DNA of 64,000 nucleotides from JAHEDH01 sp963745865 (GCA_963745865.1 CAVUYZ010000003.1:248001-312000), one strand, 5' to 3'; counted from the stretch's first letter, positions 10,001 to 20,207 are shown. Notes: a model not told the origin generated them from the letters alone. Translations and numbers: made by a program.

Positions 10001-10926
10001 TCGTCGAGTTCGAAGAAGTCGACAAGAGCTACGACGATGTGAAAGCGCTCGATCGTGCGACTTTGATGATTCCCGAGGGCTCGATCACCGGCTTGATCGG
10101 TCCGAACGGTGCCGGAAAGACGACGTCGATGCTCGTGATGAGCACGCTGCTCGAGCGAGACGGCGGTCGGGTCAGCGTCGCCGGCGTGGATCCCGAGGAC
10201 GATCCGGTGGCGGTCCGGCGCCTGCTCGGCTGGATGCCGGACTTCTTCGGCTTCTACGACCGATTGACGACCCGTGAGTACCTGGATTTCTTCGCTGCCA
10301 CCCAGCGGATCAAGCCGGCTGCGAGACCCGCCATCATCTCCGATCTGCTGGAGCTGGTCGGGCTGTCCGACAAGATCGACGCCGACGTGAACTCGCTGTC
10401 TCGGGGCATGAAGCAGCGCCTGTCCCTGGCGCGATCGCTCGTCCACGACCCCGAACTCTTGATCCTCGACGAGCCGGCCTCGGGTCTGGATCCTCGCGCC
10501 CGGGTTCAGCTCCGCGAGCTCATCGCCGAGCTGAGCCGCCTTGGGAAGACCGTGGTCATCTCCTCGCACATCCTCGCCGAGCTGGAAGGGATCTGCTCCC
10601 ATCTGGCGGTGATCGACGACGGGACCGTGAAAGCGCAGGGAACCCTCGACGATATCCGTGCGGCTGCCACCGGTAGCAGACGCGTGTCGGCCCGGGTCGA
10701 CGACGCCTTCGTCGACCAGGCGATCTCGGTACTCGAATCGAGACATGGCGTGACCGACGTCTCTGTCGAACGTGGCAAGCTCGGGTTTCTGATGGTCGGT
10801 GACGACAACGCCTCCGCTCGCCAGCTCGCAGGCCTCGTCGAGGCAGGCATCCCTGTCTACGAGTGGCGGATGGAAGCTGCGGGACTCGAAGAGATGTTCA
10901 TGCGATTGACGAGGGACCGCCCATGA
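9997..10926 (+). CDS. ABC transporter ATP-binding protein
   Basis: A 309-residue ATPase of the ABC-2 exporter type. Walker A GPNGAGKTT is at residues 35-43, the signature is LSRGMKQRLSLARSL, Walker B is LLILDEPASGLD, and the switch His is in SSHILAELE. A C-terminal regulatory tail follows. It powers the membrane protein encoded next. ATG 9997 overlaps the previous stop in ATGA and was preferred to the in-frame ATG 9985. Its own stop overlaps the permease start the same way. Confidence 0.92.
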   Translation: MIVEFEEVDKSYDDVKALDRATLMIPEGSITGLIGPNGAGKTTSMLVMSTLLERDGGRVSVAGVDPEDDPVAVRRLLGWMPDFFGFYDRLTTREYLDFFAATQRIKPAARPAIISDLLELVGLSDKIDADVNSLSRGMKQRLSLARSLVHDPELLILDEPASGLDPRARVQLRELIAELSRLGKTVVISSHILAELEGICSHLAVIDDGTVKAQGTLDDIRAAATGSRRVSARVDDAFVDQAISVLESRHGVTDVSVERGKLGFLMVGDDNASARQLAGLVEAGIPVYEWRMEAAGLEEMFMRLTRDRP

Positions 10927-11948
10927 ATCCGGTGCTCGCTCGCGAAGCGAAGGAGCGGTTCCGCGGCAAGCGCGTCACGCCATGGTTGCTGATCGTGTGG
11001 ATCGGAGTGATCGGCTTGATCGGGTATCTGCTGTATCTCCTGGCTCGTGTGACAGCGGAGCAGAGTTTTGGTCTGGGACGCGCCGTCGCCACCGGCTTCA
11101 TGGGCAGATTCCTCTTCGAATCGATGACGATCCTGTTGGTCACAGCCGTCGTGATGGTGGTTCCCGGCGTCACGGCGCTCGCCATCATCGGTGAGCGTGA
11201 GCGTCAGACGTTCCACCTGCTCCAGGTCACCCAGATGAGCCCGTTTCAATTGGTGACAGGCAAGCTCGCTGCTTCCGTCGCCTACTTCCTGCTGCTGGTC
11301 GTTGCCATCCTGCCGATCGCCGGAATGCCGCTTCTCTTCGGAGGCACGACGTTGCGGGATGTCGTCGTTTCGGTCGCGTACGTCCTGCTCGTGACACTCA
11401 TGCTCGCGTCGACCTCGATGTGGATGTCCGCCAGAGCCAAGTCGAGCAGGGGAGCGGTCGCCCTGTCGTACACCATCAGCTTTGCCATCGCCTTCTTCAG
11501 CTTCGCCGGTCTCGGAGCCGAGTACTTCCTGGCACTGGATGACTTCAACGACATTCCCCCGGCCGGGATCGAGTCGTATTCGGGCCTCGTCAATCCGTAT
11601 CTCGGCTTGGTGTCGGCGATGGAGATGCCGCTGGAGATCAGCCAGCAGGTCTTCCCGACGCCGTACACCCCATTCGAACTGCATCTGTTCCAGCGGCAGG
11701 GAGCGAACCTGGGTGGCTTCGGAGGGGACGTCGCTCCCGGGACGATCCGGATCGAGGATGGCAGGCAGTTCGTCAACTACTCCCGGCCCCCGCTCTGGAC
11801 CTACACGGTCTCGATCTATGCGCTGCTGATCGCGATCTCCCTGTACCGGGCGACCCGGCTGGTGCAAGCGCCTGCCCCCAAGCCGATCCGGGTGAAGTCA
11901 CGGCGTGATCGCGAAACGGCAGAGAAGGTTCCCGATGCCCCTGCCTGA
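10923..11948 (+). CDS. ABC-2 type transporter permease
   Basis: A 341-residue integral membrane protein with about six hydrophobic segments, for example WLLIVWIGVIGLIGYLLYLL near the N-terminus, MTILLVTAVVMVVPGVTALA, and VAYFLLLVVAILPIAGMPLL. GERERQTFHLLQVTQMSP matches the cytoplasmic loop of ABC-2 exporters. The cytoplasmic C-terminus is Arg/Lys-rich. It pairs with the ATPase encoded immediately upstream. Gene position inside a MoxR/DUF58/vWA operon suggests it serves that envelope complex. Cargo unknown. Confidence 0.85.
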   Translation: MNPVLAREAKERFRGKRVTPWLLIVWIGVIGLIGYLLYLLARVTAEQSFGLGRAVATGFMGRFLFESMTILLVTAVVMVVPGVTALAIIGERERQTFHLLQVTQMSPFQLVTGKLAASVAYFLLLVVAILPIAGMPLLFGGTTLRDVVVSVAYVLLVTLMLASTSMWMSARAKSSRGAVALSYTISFAIAFFSFAGLGAEYFLALDDFNDIPPAGIESYSGLVNPYLGLVSAMEMPLEISQQVFPTPYTPFELHLFQRQGANLGGFGGDVAPGTIRIEDGRQFVNYSRPPLWTYTVSIYALLIAISLYRATRLVQAPAPKPIRVKSRRDRETAEKVPDAPA

Positions 11949-13521
11949 GTCGGTTCGGTTATTGATCAGGCTGGCGCGTCGGCGCTTGACAGCGGCCTGG
12001 ACACTTCGGGCGTTGGTGGTCTCATTGGGCACCGCCTCCGCAGTCGCGTCGATCCTGGTTGCCGTGTCCCGACATTGGGTGATTCAATGGGCCGAGCTCA
12101 TCGGTTGGTCGATGATCGGAATGGCCGCGGTGATCTCCGTGGCATTGATGCTGCTGCGGCGACCGACGCCCGCCAGAGCGGCCCTCGAGATCGACCGCCG
12201 GCTCGGCGGATACGATCGCATCTCGACGGCTCTGGAACTCACCGAGACCAGGACGGAACTGAGCGAGCCCGAGGCCCGCCAGGTGGCGTCAGCCGACTCG
12301 TGGGCTCGCGCCCGCAACATTCGCGGCCTCGTCGGGCTGCTGCCGCCGCGACCGCTGCCCCAGCTTGCAGTCCTGGCCCTCGCGGCGGTGACAGCGTTGA
12401 CCTTCATTCCCGCCGCCACCGACGCCGCGATCGCGCAGATCCGCCAGGACCGTGCATCGATCGAGGCGGAGGCGGACCGGATCGACCAACTCGCCGAGGA
12501 TGCTGCGCCCGAGGTGGCCGATCGACTCGAAGCGCTCGCCGAGGAGTTGCGGCAGGCCGAGACACTCGAGCAGGCGATGGAGGCCTTGGGCGAAGCGAGA
12601 CGTGATCTCTTGGATTCGCTCGATCCTGCCGATCTCGCACGGAGAACCGCTCTCGCCGGCCTCGAGCAGTCGTTGGAGCGCAACCCGATCGCTCAGGGTG
12701 CCGATGCCGCAGAGCAGTTGGAGCGTCTCGCGGACGACCTGGCCGGCGTCGCGCCTGAGGACGCCCGGGACGTTGCGGGCGAGTTGGCGAAGCGCGCCGA
12801 GGACTTCGCTGGCGTCGATCAGGAGTTGAGCGACGCACTCTCGGAGGCGGCGAATGGTCTTCGAAGGATCGCATCGGGCGATCGATCTCGCACCGCGGAG
12901 ACCGCCGAGGCGTTGCGCCGAGCAGCCGATAGCGTCGGTGATGCCGCCGCAGCAGGGGAGCGATCCGACGCGACCAGAAACGCCGCATCCGAGCTTCGGT
13001 CGGCCCAGGATCGCCTCGATTCCCAACGCTCCGACGCCGATGGTCAGGGGAGCGGTGATGGCCAGGGGAGCGGTGACGGTCAGGGGAGCGGTGACGGTCA
13101 AGGAAGCGGTACCGGTCAGGGAGGCAGTCAAGGACAGGGGACCGGTCAGGGTGCCGGCGGTGGCGGCGGTCAGGGTGCCGGTGGCCAAAGCGGGGCCGGA
13201 ACCGGTTCCGGCACCGGCTCTGGATCGGTCCCGTCGGGTCGCGGGGACGACGACCCGCTTGCCGATCCGGCCCGGGGCGAGATCTTCGATCCTCCCGATT
13301 TCTCGAGCGGCGAGGAGATCAGGGTGCCTATCGACGGTGCTGACCCCGGTGACCTTCTGGGAACGGCTGCCGGCCGTGGGATCGGAAACGATGCCGTCAC
13401 CCCCTATACGGACCGATTCACCGAGTACCAGCGCGCCGCGCTCGACTCACTCGATTCACTGGTGATCCCGTCGAGTGTCGAAGACATCGTCCGGGACTAC
13501 TTCACGAGATTGGAGCCATGA
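11935..13521 (+). CDS. Membrane-anchored coiled-coil protein with Gly/Gln repeats (DUF4175-like)
   Basis: A 528-residue protein. Two membrane segments near residues 23-75 and a third near 145 precede a long Ala/Glu/Leu-rich helical region (about 165-360) with a coiled-coil pattern. A low-complexity tract built on GQGSGD follows (about 368-435), and then a short conserved-looking C-terminal part ending in VEDIVRDYFTRLEP. The arrangement resembles the DUF4175-like proteins that accompany MoxR and DUF58 genes. The start ATG 11935 has AGAAGG upstream and lies inside the end of the permease gene (14-nt overlap), indicating translational coupling. Confidence 0.7.
   Translation: MPLPESVRLLIRLARRRLTAAWTLRALVVSLGTASAVASILVAVSRHWVIQWAELIGWSMIGMAAVISVALMLLRRPTPARAALEIDRRLGGYDRISTALELTETRTELSEPEARQVASADSWARARNIRGLVGLLPPRPLPQLAVLALAAVTALTFIPAATDAAIAQIRQDRASIEAEADRIDQLAEDAAPEVADRLEALAEELRQAETLEQAMEALGEARRDLLDSLDPADLARRTALAGLEQSLERNPIAQGADAAEQLERLADDLAGVAPEDARDVAGELAKRAEDFAGVDQELSDALSEAANGLRRIASGDRSRTAETAEALRRAADSVGDAAAAGERSDATRNAASELRSAQDRLDSQRSDADGQGSGDGQGSGDGQGSGDGQGSGTGQGGSQGQGTGQGAGGGGGQGAGGQSGAGTGSGTGSGSVPSGRGDDDPLADPARGEIFDPPDFSSGEEIRVPIDGADPGDLLGTAAGRGIGNDAVTPYTDRFTEYQRAALDSLDSLVIPSSVEDIVRDYFTRLEP
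13041..13112 (+). repeat. 18-bp tandem repeat coding for GQGSGD
   Basis: Four consecutive 18-bp units starting at 13041, 13059, 13077 and 13095 share the core GTCAGGGGAGCGGTGA. The last unit has diverged (CAAGGAAGCGGTAC). Each encodes DGQGSG, and the pattern then decays into a Gly/Gln/Ser-rich linker. In-frame unit length means copy-number change would keep the protein open. Confidence 0.85.
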
Positions 13522-13525
13522 CACG

Positions 13526-14509
13526 ATGACCAACAGCGAGACACACCTGACGCCCGAGTCGTTCAGATTGCACATCGACGAGGTACGGCAGGCGGTCGGT
13601 TCCGTCATCGTCGGGCAGCGGCAACTGGTCGACACGGTGCTGATGGCGACACTGTGCGAAGGCCACGTGCTGCTCGAGGGCGTGCCGGGGCTCGGGAAGA
13701 CCAAGCTCCTCGACACGCTCGGCCGGGTCCTGGCTGTCCGGTTCGGGCGCATCCAGTTCACCCCCGACCTCATGCCGGCTGACATCCTCGGAACCAAGGT
13801 GCTCGAAGGCACCGAGTTCGCCTTCCATCGCGGTCCGATCTTCGCCAACCTCGTGCTCGCCGACGAGATCAACCGTGCCACCCCCAAAACCCAATCGGCG
13901 CTGCTGGAGTCGATGCAGGAGCGAAAGGTCACGTTGGGAGGCGAGACGCACCTCCTACCGAGGCCGTTCCTCGTCATGGCGACCCAGAACCCCATCGAGC
14001 AGGAGGGAACCTATCCGCTTCCCGAGGCACAGCTGGACCGCTTCATGTTCAAAGAGGTCGTCACCTTCCCGTCGGCCGACGACCTGGTGCAGATCCTCCA
14101 ACGAACCACCGCCGGCCCCGAGTCCGAGCCCGAGCGCGTGCTCGACCTGGAAACGCTCGGGTCGATGTCGCAGATGGTGCGCGAGGTTCCGATCGGCTCG
14201 CACCTCCTCCGGTATGTCGCCTCGCTCGTCGGTGCGACGCACCCCGAGTCGGAGACCGCTCCTGAGCGTGTCCGGACGTACGTGCGAAACGGCGCATCAC
14301 CCCGTGCCGCCCAGTCGATGGTGCTGGCCGGGAAAGCTGCCGCGCTGATGGACGGTCGATCGAACGTCGCCGCCGAGGACATCTGGGCGGTGGCGGTCCG
14401 ATGCATGCGCCACCGGCTGGTGCTCGGGTACGACGCGATTGCAGACGGGATCGGGCCGGACGATCTGATCGCAGACGTGCTCGAGTCGTTCCCGACGCCG
14501 ACCGTCTGA
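13526..14509 (+). CDS. MoxR-family AAA+ ATPase
   Basis: A 327-residue AAA+ protein. Walker A GVPGLGKTK is at residues 52-60, Walker B is VLADEINRATPKTQSALLE, sensor 1 is in MATQNPIEQEGTYPLPEAQ, and the arginine-finger region follows at LDRFMF. MoxR ATPases act as chaperones that load cofactors or activate vWA-containing partners. The DUF58 and two vWA genes directly downstream are the usual partners. GGAG precedes ATG 13526. Its stop overlaps the DUF58 start by one base (TGATG). Confidence 0.93.
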   Translation: MTNSETHLTPESFRLHIDEVRQAVGSVIVGQRQLVDTVLMATLCEGHVLLEGVPGLGKTKLLDTLGRVLAVRFGRIQFTPDLMPADILGTKVLEGTEFAFHRGPIFANLVLADEINRATPKTQSALLESMQERKVTLGGETHLLPRPFLVMATQNPIEQEGTYPLPEAQLDRFMFKEVVTFPSADDLVQILQRTTAGPESEPERVLDLETLGSMSQMVREVPIGSHLLRYVASLVGATHPESETAPERVRTYVRNGASPRAAQSMVLAGKAAALMDGRSNVAAEDIWAVAVRCMRHRLVLGYDAIADGIGPDDLIADVLESFPTPTV

Positions 14510-15378
14510 TGCTGCTCGAACCAGGTCTACGCGATCGGTTGGACCGGCTGTCGATGGCCAGCGGGAAGCGGATCCGTTCGTCGTATACGGGTCGGAACCG
14601 GTCGAAGCACCTGGGCGAGAGCCTCGATTTCGCCGACTACCGGGAGTACGTGCCCGGCGACGACTACCGGAGGATCGACCACCAGTTGTGGGCTCGGCTC
14701 GGTCAGGTGTTGATTCGACGTTTCGAGGCCGAGGAGGAGTTGACGGTCACCGTCATCCTCGACGCCACGGCATCGATGGGGATGGGTGGCAAGTTCGACA
14801 CCGCCCGGCACCTCGCCGCAATCGTGTCGTATCTCGCGTTGTCGAGCGGCGATCGCGTCGTTCCGGTCGTGATCGCCGGTGAGGGGGATCGCCCGACGAC
14901 GCGAGGGCCGGTCGGACGCCATCGGAGCGCATGGCCGGCCATCGAGCGGTGGCTCGAGTCGATCGGTCCGGCCGGCACGGTCCCACTCGCCGGCGCGATC
15001 CGCAGCGTGGTCGGTCCGGTTGCCGGGAAGGGCTCGGTCGTCGTTGTCTCAGATCTGCTGGACGATCGGTGGGAGAGCGTCCTGGACGGCGCCGGGTTGG
15101 GCACCGGTGGAGTCGTGGCACAGGTGCTGGCGCCCGACGAGCTCGACCCGTCGATCGTCGGTGACGTCCGCCTGGTCGACGTCGAGACCGGTGATGAGGT
15201 CGAGGCGTCGACATCGACAGAGATGCTCGACGCATACGCCGAGGCGGTCGCTCGCTTCGTGTCCGGTGCCGCCGGTCGCTCTCGTCGAGTGGGGCTCGAT
15301 CACATCCTGGTGCCGGCAGGGCCGGGAGCGGGCGAGAGGTTTCTCCGGCAGATGGCGTCTGACCGGGTGCTCACGTGA
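14509..15378 (+). CDS. DUF58 domain protein
   Basis: A 289-residue protein carrying the DUF58 signature YREYVPGDDYRRIDH at residues 44-58 and, further on, a vWA-like fold with an altered MIDAS (VILDATASMGMGGKF). DUF58 proteins occur almost always between a MoxR ATPase and membrane vWA proteins and are thought to bridge them. No membrane segment is apparent. The start overlaps the moxR stop and its own TGA overlaps the GTG of the next gene, so the four genes are coupled. Confidence 0.9.
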   Translation: MLLEPGLRDRLDRLSMASGKRIRSSYTGRNRSKHLGESLDFADYREYVPGDDYRRIDHQLWARLGQVLIRRFEAEEELTVTVILDATASMGMGGKFDTARHLAAIVSYLALSSGDRVVPVVIAGEGDRPTTRGPVGRHRSAWPAIERWLESIGPAGTVPLAGAIRSVVGPVAGKGSVVVVSDLLDDRWESVLDGAGLGTGGVVAQVLAPDELDPSIVGDVRLVDVETGDEVEASTSTEMLDAYAEAVARFVSGAAGRSRRVGLDHILVPAGPGAGERFLRQMASDRVLT

Positions 15379-17177
15379 ACCTGCTCGCCCCCGCCGCACT
15401 CGGGCTCGCCGCGCTCGCTCTGCCGCTCATCGCCCTCTACATGCTGAGGAGCCGTCGTCGGAGGGTGGTAGTCCCCAGTGTGTTCCTGTGGCGGCGGGCT
15501 GAGACGTCCGTCACTGCGGCCGCTCCGTGGCAACGCCTCGAGCTCAATCCGCTGTTGATCATCCAGTTGATCATCCTCGGCGTACTCGTGTTCGCGTTGT
15601 CGAGGCCGTTCTTCGCGCAAGCGTCGCTGCTCGGGCCACACACCGTCATGGTCATCGACACGTCGGGTTCGATGGCGGCTGCCGACCGGTTCGACGCGGC
15701 CATCGCACGGGCGACGTCCCTGACGGCCGACGTGTCAGCCGCCAACCTCGTCTCGATCGTCGAGGCAGGACCGAGGGCACGCGTCGTGGGATCGTTTCTC
15801 CGGACCGATGCTGCCGTGCAGTCGGCTCTCTCCGAGATGTCGGTGACCGGCGGACGCGCAGACCTCGATGGAGCGATCAGGCTCGGTCGGGGTCTTGCGA
15901 CACCGGACCGCCCGACGAATCTGGTCATTCTGAGCGACGGGTCGTCCGACTCGCTCGCCACCGAACCGGTGGTGGGAGCAGACCACATCAGGTTCTCGGA
16001 CACAGCGGACAATGTGGCGATCAGCGGATTCTCGGTCGAGCCGTCCGGTGAGGGGGTGGTTCGGCTCTTCCTGAACGTGTCGAATCACACCGGAACCGCC
16101 GAGGACGTCGATGTCGCCTTGACCGTCGACGGCATTCCGGCGGGATCGGTCACCCTCGAGGTGCCCGCTCTGTCAGACGCGTCTCAGACGGTGCCGATCG
16201 AAGCCGGGCCCGGAAACACCATCGTTGCAGCCCGCACCGGCCGAGACGACGGGCTCGATCTCGACGACGTCGCCTACGTCGTCGTCGAGGGGGGAGCCGA
16301 CGCAGCTGTCGGCGTGCTCGGCCGTGGTTCGACATTCATCGATGTGCTGGTCGACATCGCCCCCGGATTCCTGCGTGCCGCGCCGGACGCCGCCGACATC
16401 CTGATCGTCGACGGCGGCCCGCTCCCCGAGATCGATCGGCCGACCTGGCTGATCCGGCCCGAGACGCCGCCGGAAGGTGTGGACTTCACCGAACTGGTCA
16501 CCAATGTTGGAGCGACCTACCAGGCACCAGGCGAGCCGATACTCGACTCGGTCGATCTCTCCGGACTCGCAGTGTCGGAAGCCCAGGTCGCCGAGACGTT
16601 CTCGTGGCTGCCGATCGTGCGAGCGGGCGATGTTCCCCTGATTCTGCTCGGTGAGGTCAACGGATACCGAGTCGTCTACTTCACCTTCGACATCACGCAC
16701 TCGAATCTCCCGGTCCAGGTCGGCTTCCCCATTCTCGGTGCGCGCATTCTCGACTGGCTCGGCGGAGTCGGCACAGCATCCGCCCAGTCGGCGGTTGCCG
16801 GAACGCCGATCGACTTCGCTGCGCCGGCTGGATCGGTGACCGAGGTCCTGCGAAACGGAGCGTCGATCGCTCGGCTCGACGGGCAGTCGGTGTCCTTCGC
16901 TGCCACGGGGATGCCCGGGGTGTATGACATCCGGTTCATTGCGGATGACGGGACCACGACATCAGGGCCGCGAGCGGTCCGCTCGTTCGACAGGACCGAG
17001 AGCGTGGCCGGATCCCGCGACATCTCGGTGATCCCTCCCACCCGTCAGACCGCAGAGTCGGGAGCGCTGCTCCGCGAGTGGGCGCCGCTCCTGGTAGCCA
17101 TCGCGGCAGCGCTCCTGCTGGTCGAGTGGTGGATGGCGCACCGGCGACGGAGCCAACGAAGCGAGGTGGTTGCATGA
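15375..17177 (+). CDS. Membrane vWA protein, BatA-like N-terminus
   Basis: A 600-residue protein. The N-terminal BatA pattern has two membrane helices (LAALALPLIALYML and LLIIQLIILGVLVFALSRPFF) with an Arg cluster between them, then a von Willebrand A domain with an intact MIDAS DTSGSM near residue 95. A beta-rich region and a final helix (LLVAIAAALLLVEWWMA, about 575) follow. The vWA domain is expected to lie outside the membrane and bind a protein partner with divalent metal. Start GTG 15375 overlaps the DUF58 stop (GTGA). No frame change is seen here, unlike in the next gene. Confidence 0.88.
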   Translation: MNLLAPAALGLAALALPLIALYMLRSRRRRVVVPSVFLWRRAETSVTAAAPWQRLELNPLLIIQLIILGVLVFALSRPFFAQASLLGPHTVMVIDTSGSMAAADRFDAAIARATSLTADVSAANLVSIVEAGPRARVVGSFLRTDAAVQSALSEMSVTGGRADLDGAIRLGRGLATPDRPTNLVILSDGSSDSLATEPVVGADHIRFSDTADNVAISGFSVEPSGEGVVRLFLNVSNHTGTAEDVDVALTVDGIPAGSVTLEVPALSDASQTVPIEAGPGNTIVAARTGRDDGLDLDDVAYVVVEGGADAAVGVLGRGSTFIDVLVDIAPGFLRAAPDAADILIVDGGPLPEIDRPTWLIRPETPPEGVDFTELVTNVGATYQAPGEPILDSVDLSGLAVSEAQVAETFSWLPIVRAGDVPLILLGEVNGYRVVYFTFDITHSNLPVQVGFPILGARILDWLGGVGTASAQSAVAGTPIDFAAPAGSVTEVLRNGASIARLDGQSVSFAATGMPGVYDIRFIADDGTTTSGPRAVRSFDRTESVAGSRDISVIPPTRQTAESGALLREWAPLLVAIAAALLLVEWWMAHRRRSQRSEVVA

Positions 17178-19872
17178 CCGTCGAGCACTGGTGGGCGTTG
17201 CTGGCCATTCCTCCTGCGCTCGCAGCGGTGATCGTCCTCGCAAGACGTGGATCGAGGCTCGTCCCGGCCCGACAGCATCGCTGGTCGGTCTGGGCGAGAT
17301 GTGTCGCTGTCTCGCTGCTGATCATCGCCGTTGCCCAGCCGTCGCTGGTCACGGCGGTGAACGAACGCACCGTCTTCTTCCTCCTCGATCGCTCAGATTC
17401 GATCTCGGTCGAGACACGGGCGGAACAGCAGGCGATCGTCGATGCTGCGTTGGCCGAGTCCGGTCCGACCATCCGCGTCGGCCTCGGCGTGTTCGGGGCG
17501 GATCTCGAGGTCGACACCGCCCTCACTGTTGGCCTGTCGGAGGCCACCCCGCTGGCCGAAGTGGATGGGTCTGCCACAGACCTCGCTGGAGCGCTCAGAG
17601 CAACCGCGTCGCTGCTTCCGTCGGAGGGCTCGCGTCGTGTGGTCGTGCTGTCCGACCTGGTGGAGACATCCGGGGACACGCGCTCGGCCGCCCGCGAGCT
17701 CGAAGAAGCCGGGATCGCGGTCGATGTGGTCCCGTTGGTTGCGTCCCGGTCGGCCGATGCCTTGATCGAGTCGATCCGGCTGCCGGCAACCGCCCGCGTC
17801 GGCGAGACCGTTGCGGCGCAGATCGGGATTCGCTCGAACCGGGCGGGTCCCGCCACGCTCGTTGATCGACGATGGGAGTGGGGCGCTCGAACCGGTCCAG
17901 GTGCTACTGGAGGCGGGCGTACAGGTGGTCGAGATCCCGATCGACGTGTCCGAGCTCGGGGTCACTGCGGGTCTCGGCGACCATCGACGCCCCATTCGAC
18001 ACCCGTCCGGAGAACGACGCCGCCCAGGGGATCACGCGCGTTCTCGGGCCTGCGCAGGTCGTCGTGGTCGAAGGCGTCGATGGTGAGGCTGACGAGCTGA
18101 TCGCCGCACTCGAGGCAGGCGGCCTTCTGGTGGACGGACGCTCCTCGGTCCCCGATGACGGTGAGCTCCTCGAATACGACGCAGTGATCCTGGTCAACGT
18201 CGACCGTCCTGACAACGCGTCCGCAGAGCGGCTCGTCGGCTACGTCGAAGATCTCGGTCGGGGCCTGCTGGTCATCGGTGGTGACCAGGCCTTCGGGTTG
18301 GGCGACTATCACGAGACGCCGCTCGAGTCGATCTTGCCGGTGTCGTCGAATCCCGACGACCTCGTCCGGCGCCAGCCCGTGGCCGAGGTGCTCGTCATCG
18401 ACACCTCTGGTTCGATGGGGCGATGCCACTGCAACAACGGTGTCAGCAACGAGGGCGGACCGGTCAAGACCGACATCGCCCGGGCAGGCGCCAGCCTGGC
18501 GATCGAGGCCCTGTCCGACTCCGACAGCGTGGGAGTGCTCTCGTTCTCATCGGGGTACGACTGGGTGATTCCTCTCGGGTTGAAACCGGATGCTTCGGTC
18601 GTCGACGATGCGCTCGGCGGTCTCACTCCCCAAGGCGACACCGAAATCGCATCCGCTCTGGAACAGGCGTTGGAGGAGGTCCGGTCCGTTCCCGACGCAT
18701 TGCGACACATCGTCCTGTTCACCGATGGTTGGGATCCCAACGACGCCAACCTGGTGCCGCTCGCACGGAGGATCGCAGATGCCGGCGTCACACTCTCGGT
18801 TCTCGGGACGGGCGAGGGGCCAGGCTCGATGCTGCGACGGATGGCCGACGTCGGTGGTGGTCGCTTCTATCCAGGCGCCGACCTCGAGTCGGTTCCGGAG
18901 GTGTTCGTCGAGGAAACGTTGACCGTGGCCAGGAACCTGGCGACCGAGGGCTCCTTCTTCCCGGTGCTCGGGGTGACATCGGAGGTCACCCGGGATCTGA
19001 GGTCCACGCCGCCGTTGCTCGGATATGTCCTCACCAAGTCGAAGGCGACTGCAGCCGTGAACCTGGAGATCGGCCAGAGCGATCCGTTGCTCGCATCCTG
19101 GCAACGGGGATTGGGACGGGTGACGGCGTGGACGTCGGATGCCACATCCCGCTGGTCGAGCGGATGGGTCGATTGGGACGGTTTCGTGGGCTTCTGGGGC
19201 TCGGCCGTCAGAGATGTGCTCGCCTCGGGGCGGGAGCAGCCGCCAGAGGTGTTTGTCGAGGGTGGTGCGGTGAAGGTGCAAGCGTCGGCAGCGGGACTGG
19301 GAGATTCCGCCGCGGCGACAGCGCTCGTCCGATCGCCCGATGGGTCGACGATCGCCGTGCCGATGGTCAGGACCACCGCTGATACGTTCTCGGCCGAGAC
19401 CAGAGCCTCGGCGCCGGGGGCGTACTGGGCGACAGTCACCGTTGAGGACGGCGACGGTGGCGTCATCACGAGCGGATCGGGCGCCGTGTCGAGCTACGAG
19501 GAGGAGTTCGCGTTCCGGGATCCCGACCCGACGCTGGCGGCGGACCTGGCGGGGATCACGGGAGGACGGGTTGCTCCCGAGGTCGCGTCGTTCTTCGATC
19601 CGGCTCCGTCGTTGGGTCGGAGCGCCCGCCCCGTATGGCCATGGCTCGTCATCGTCGCTCTCTTCGTGTTCCTCGTCGACGTGGGACTCCGTCGGCTGGT
19701 TCTGGTCGAGGGCGATGGAGCCGCATGGAGGCAAGGCTTGACATCGGAGCGTTCGCGAGAGCAGCGGAGGGTCGATCAACTCGAGGCCGATCGGTCGACA
19801 GACCCCGAGCGTGAGCGCACCACCGCCTCGGACAGCCAGACCCTGGAACGCCTCATGCGGCGGAAGCGTTGA
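17174..19872 (+). CDS. Large membrane vWA protein (two frame changes)
   Basis: About 898 residues after joining frames near 17860 and 17970, each with one extra base. Two N-terminal membrane helices are followed by a first vWA-like domain (FFLLDRSDSIS), then a class I amidotransferase-like segment (GLLVIGGDQAFGLGDYHETP), a second vWA domain with an intact MIDAS DTSGSM at about 406 preceded by VLVI, a beta-rich tail and a last helix (WPWLVIVALFVFLVDVGL). This is the large partner usually found at the end of MoxR/DUF58 operons. ATG 17174 overlaps the previous stop (ATGA). A short Cys-containing insert (RCHCNNG) follows the MIDAS. Confidence 0.85.
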
Positions 19873-19904
19873 CTGCAGCCGCCCGAACCTGGCCGTCCTG
19901 CCGG

Positions 19905-19910
19905 TACCCT
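19905..19910 (+). promoter_or_regulatory. -10 box TACCCT before the NIPSNAP-like gene
   Basis: TACCCT is followed by exactly 6 nt (CCGGTC) and ATG 19917, the geometry of a leaderless actinobacterial promoter. It shows that the small-gene cluster is transcribed independently of the vWA operon. Confidence 0.45.
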
Positions 19911-19916
19911 CCGGTC

Positions 19917-20207
19917 ATGGAGCGACAACTCAGGACATACCGGGTGAAGGACGGTCAGATGGATGCGTTCCTCGACGTGTTCGACCGCGTGGTCGAGGCA
20001 CGCACGGCCCACGGATTCGAGATCGAGGGCGTGTGGTATTCGAGAGAGAGCGGTGCGTTCTGCTGGGTGGTCGGCTTTGGGGGCGAGGGCTCGTTCGACG
20101 AGGCCGTCGAGCGCTACTACGCCAGCCCCGAGCGCATGGCGATCACACCGGATCCGCTCGGATTTCTCGACGAAGTCGAGCTGAGCATGGTGGAGCGTCA
20201 TCTCTGA
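19917..20207 (+). CDS. NIPSNAP-like small protein
   Basis: A 96-residue protein with the ferredoxin-like pattern of NIPSNAP/dimeric alpha-beta barrel proteins: RTYRVKDGQMDAFLDVF at the start, a central GFEIEGVW strand and a final helix region around FDEAVERYYASPERM. Biochemical role unknown. No ribosome site is seen; a TACCCT -10 box 6 nt upstream suggests a leaderless mRNA. The next gene begins at the base after its stop. Confidence 0.65.
   Translation: MERQLRTYRVKDGQMDAFLDVFDRVVEARTAHGFEIEGVWYSRESGAFCWVVGFGGEGSFDEAVERYYASPERMAITPDPLGFLDEVELSMVERHL

Noticed and set aside
12289..13188. Minus-strand frame of 299 codons opposite the coiled-coil gene
   Set aside because: It is repetitive Leu/Thr sequence mirrored from the GQGSGD repeat, with no family or start signal.
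13041..13250. Repeats that could be taken for a CRISPR array
   Set aside because: The units are adjacent 18-mers without spacers and encode the GQGSGD linker in frame.
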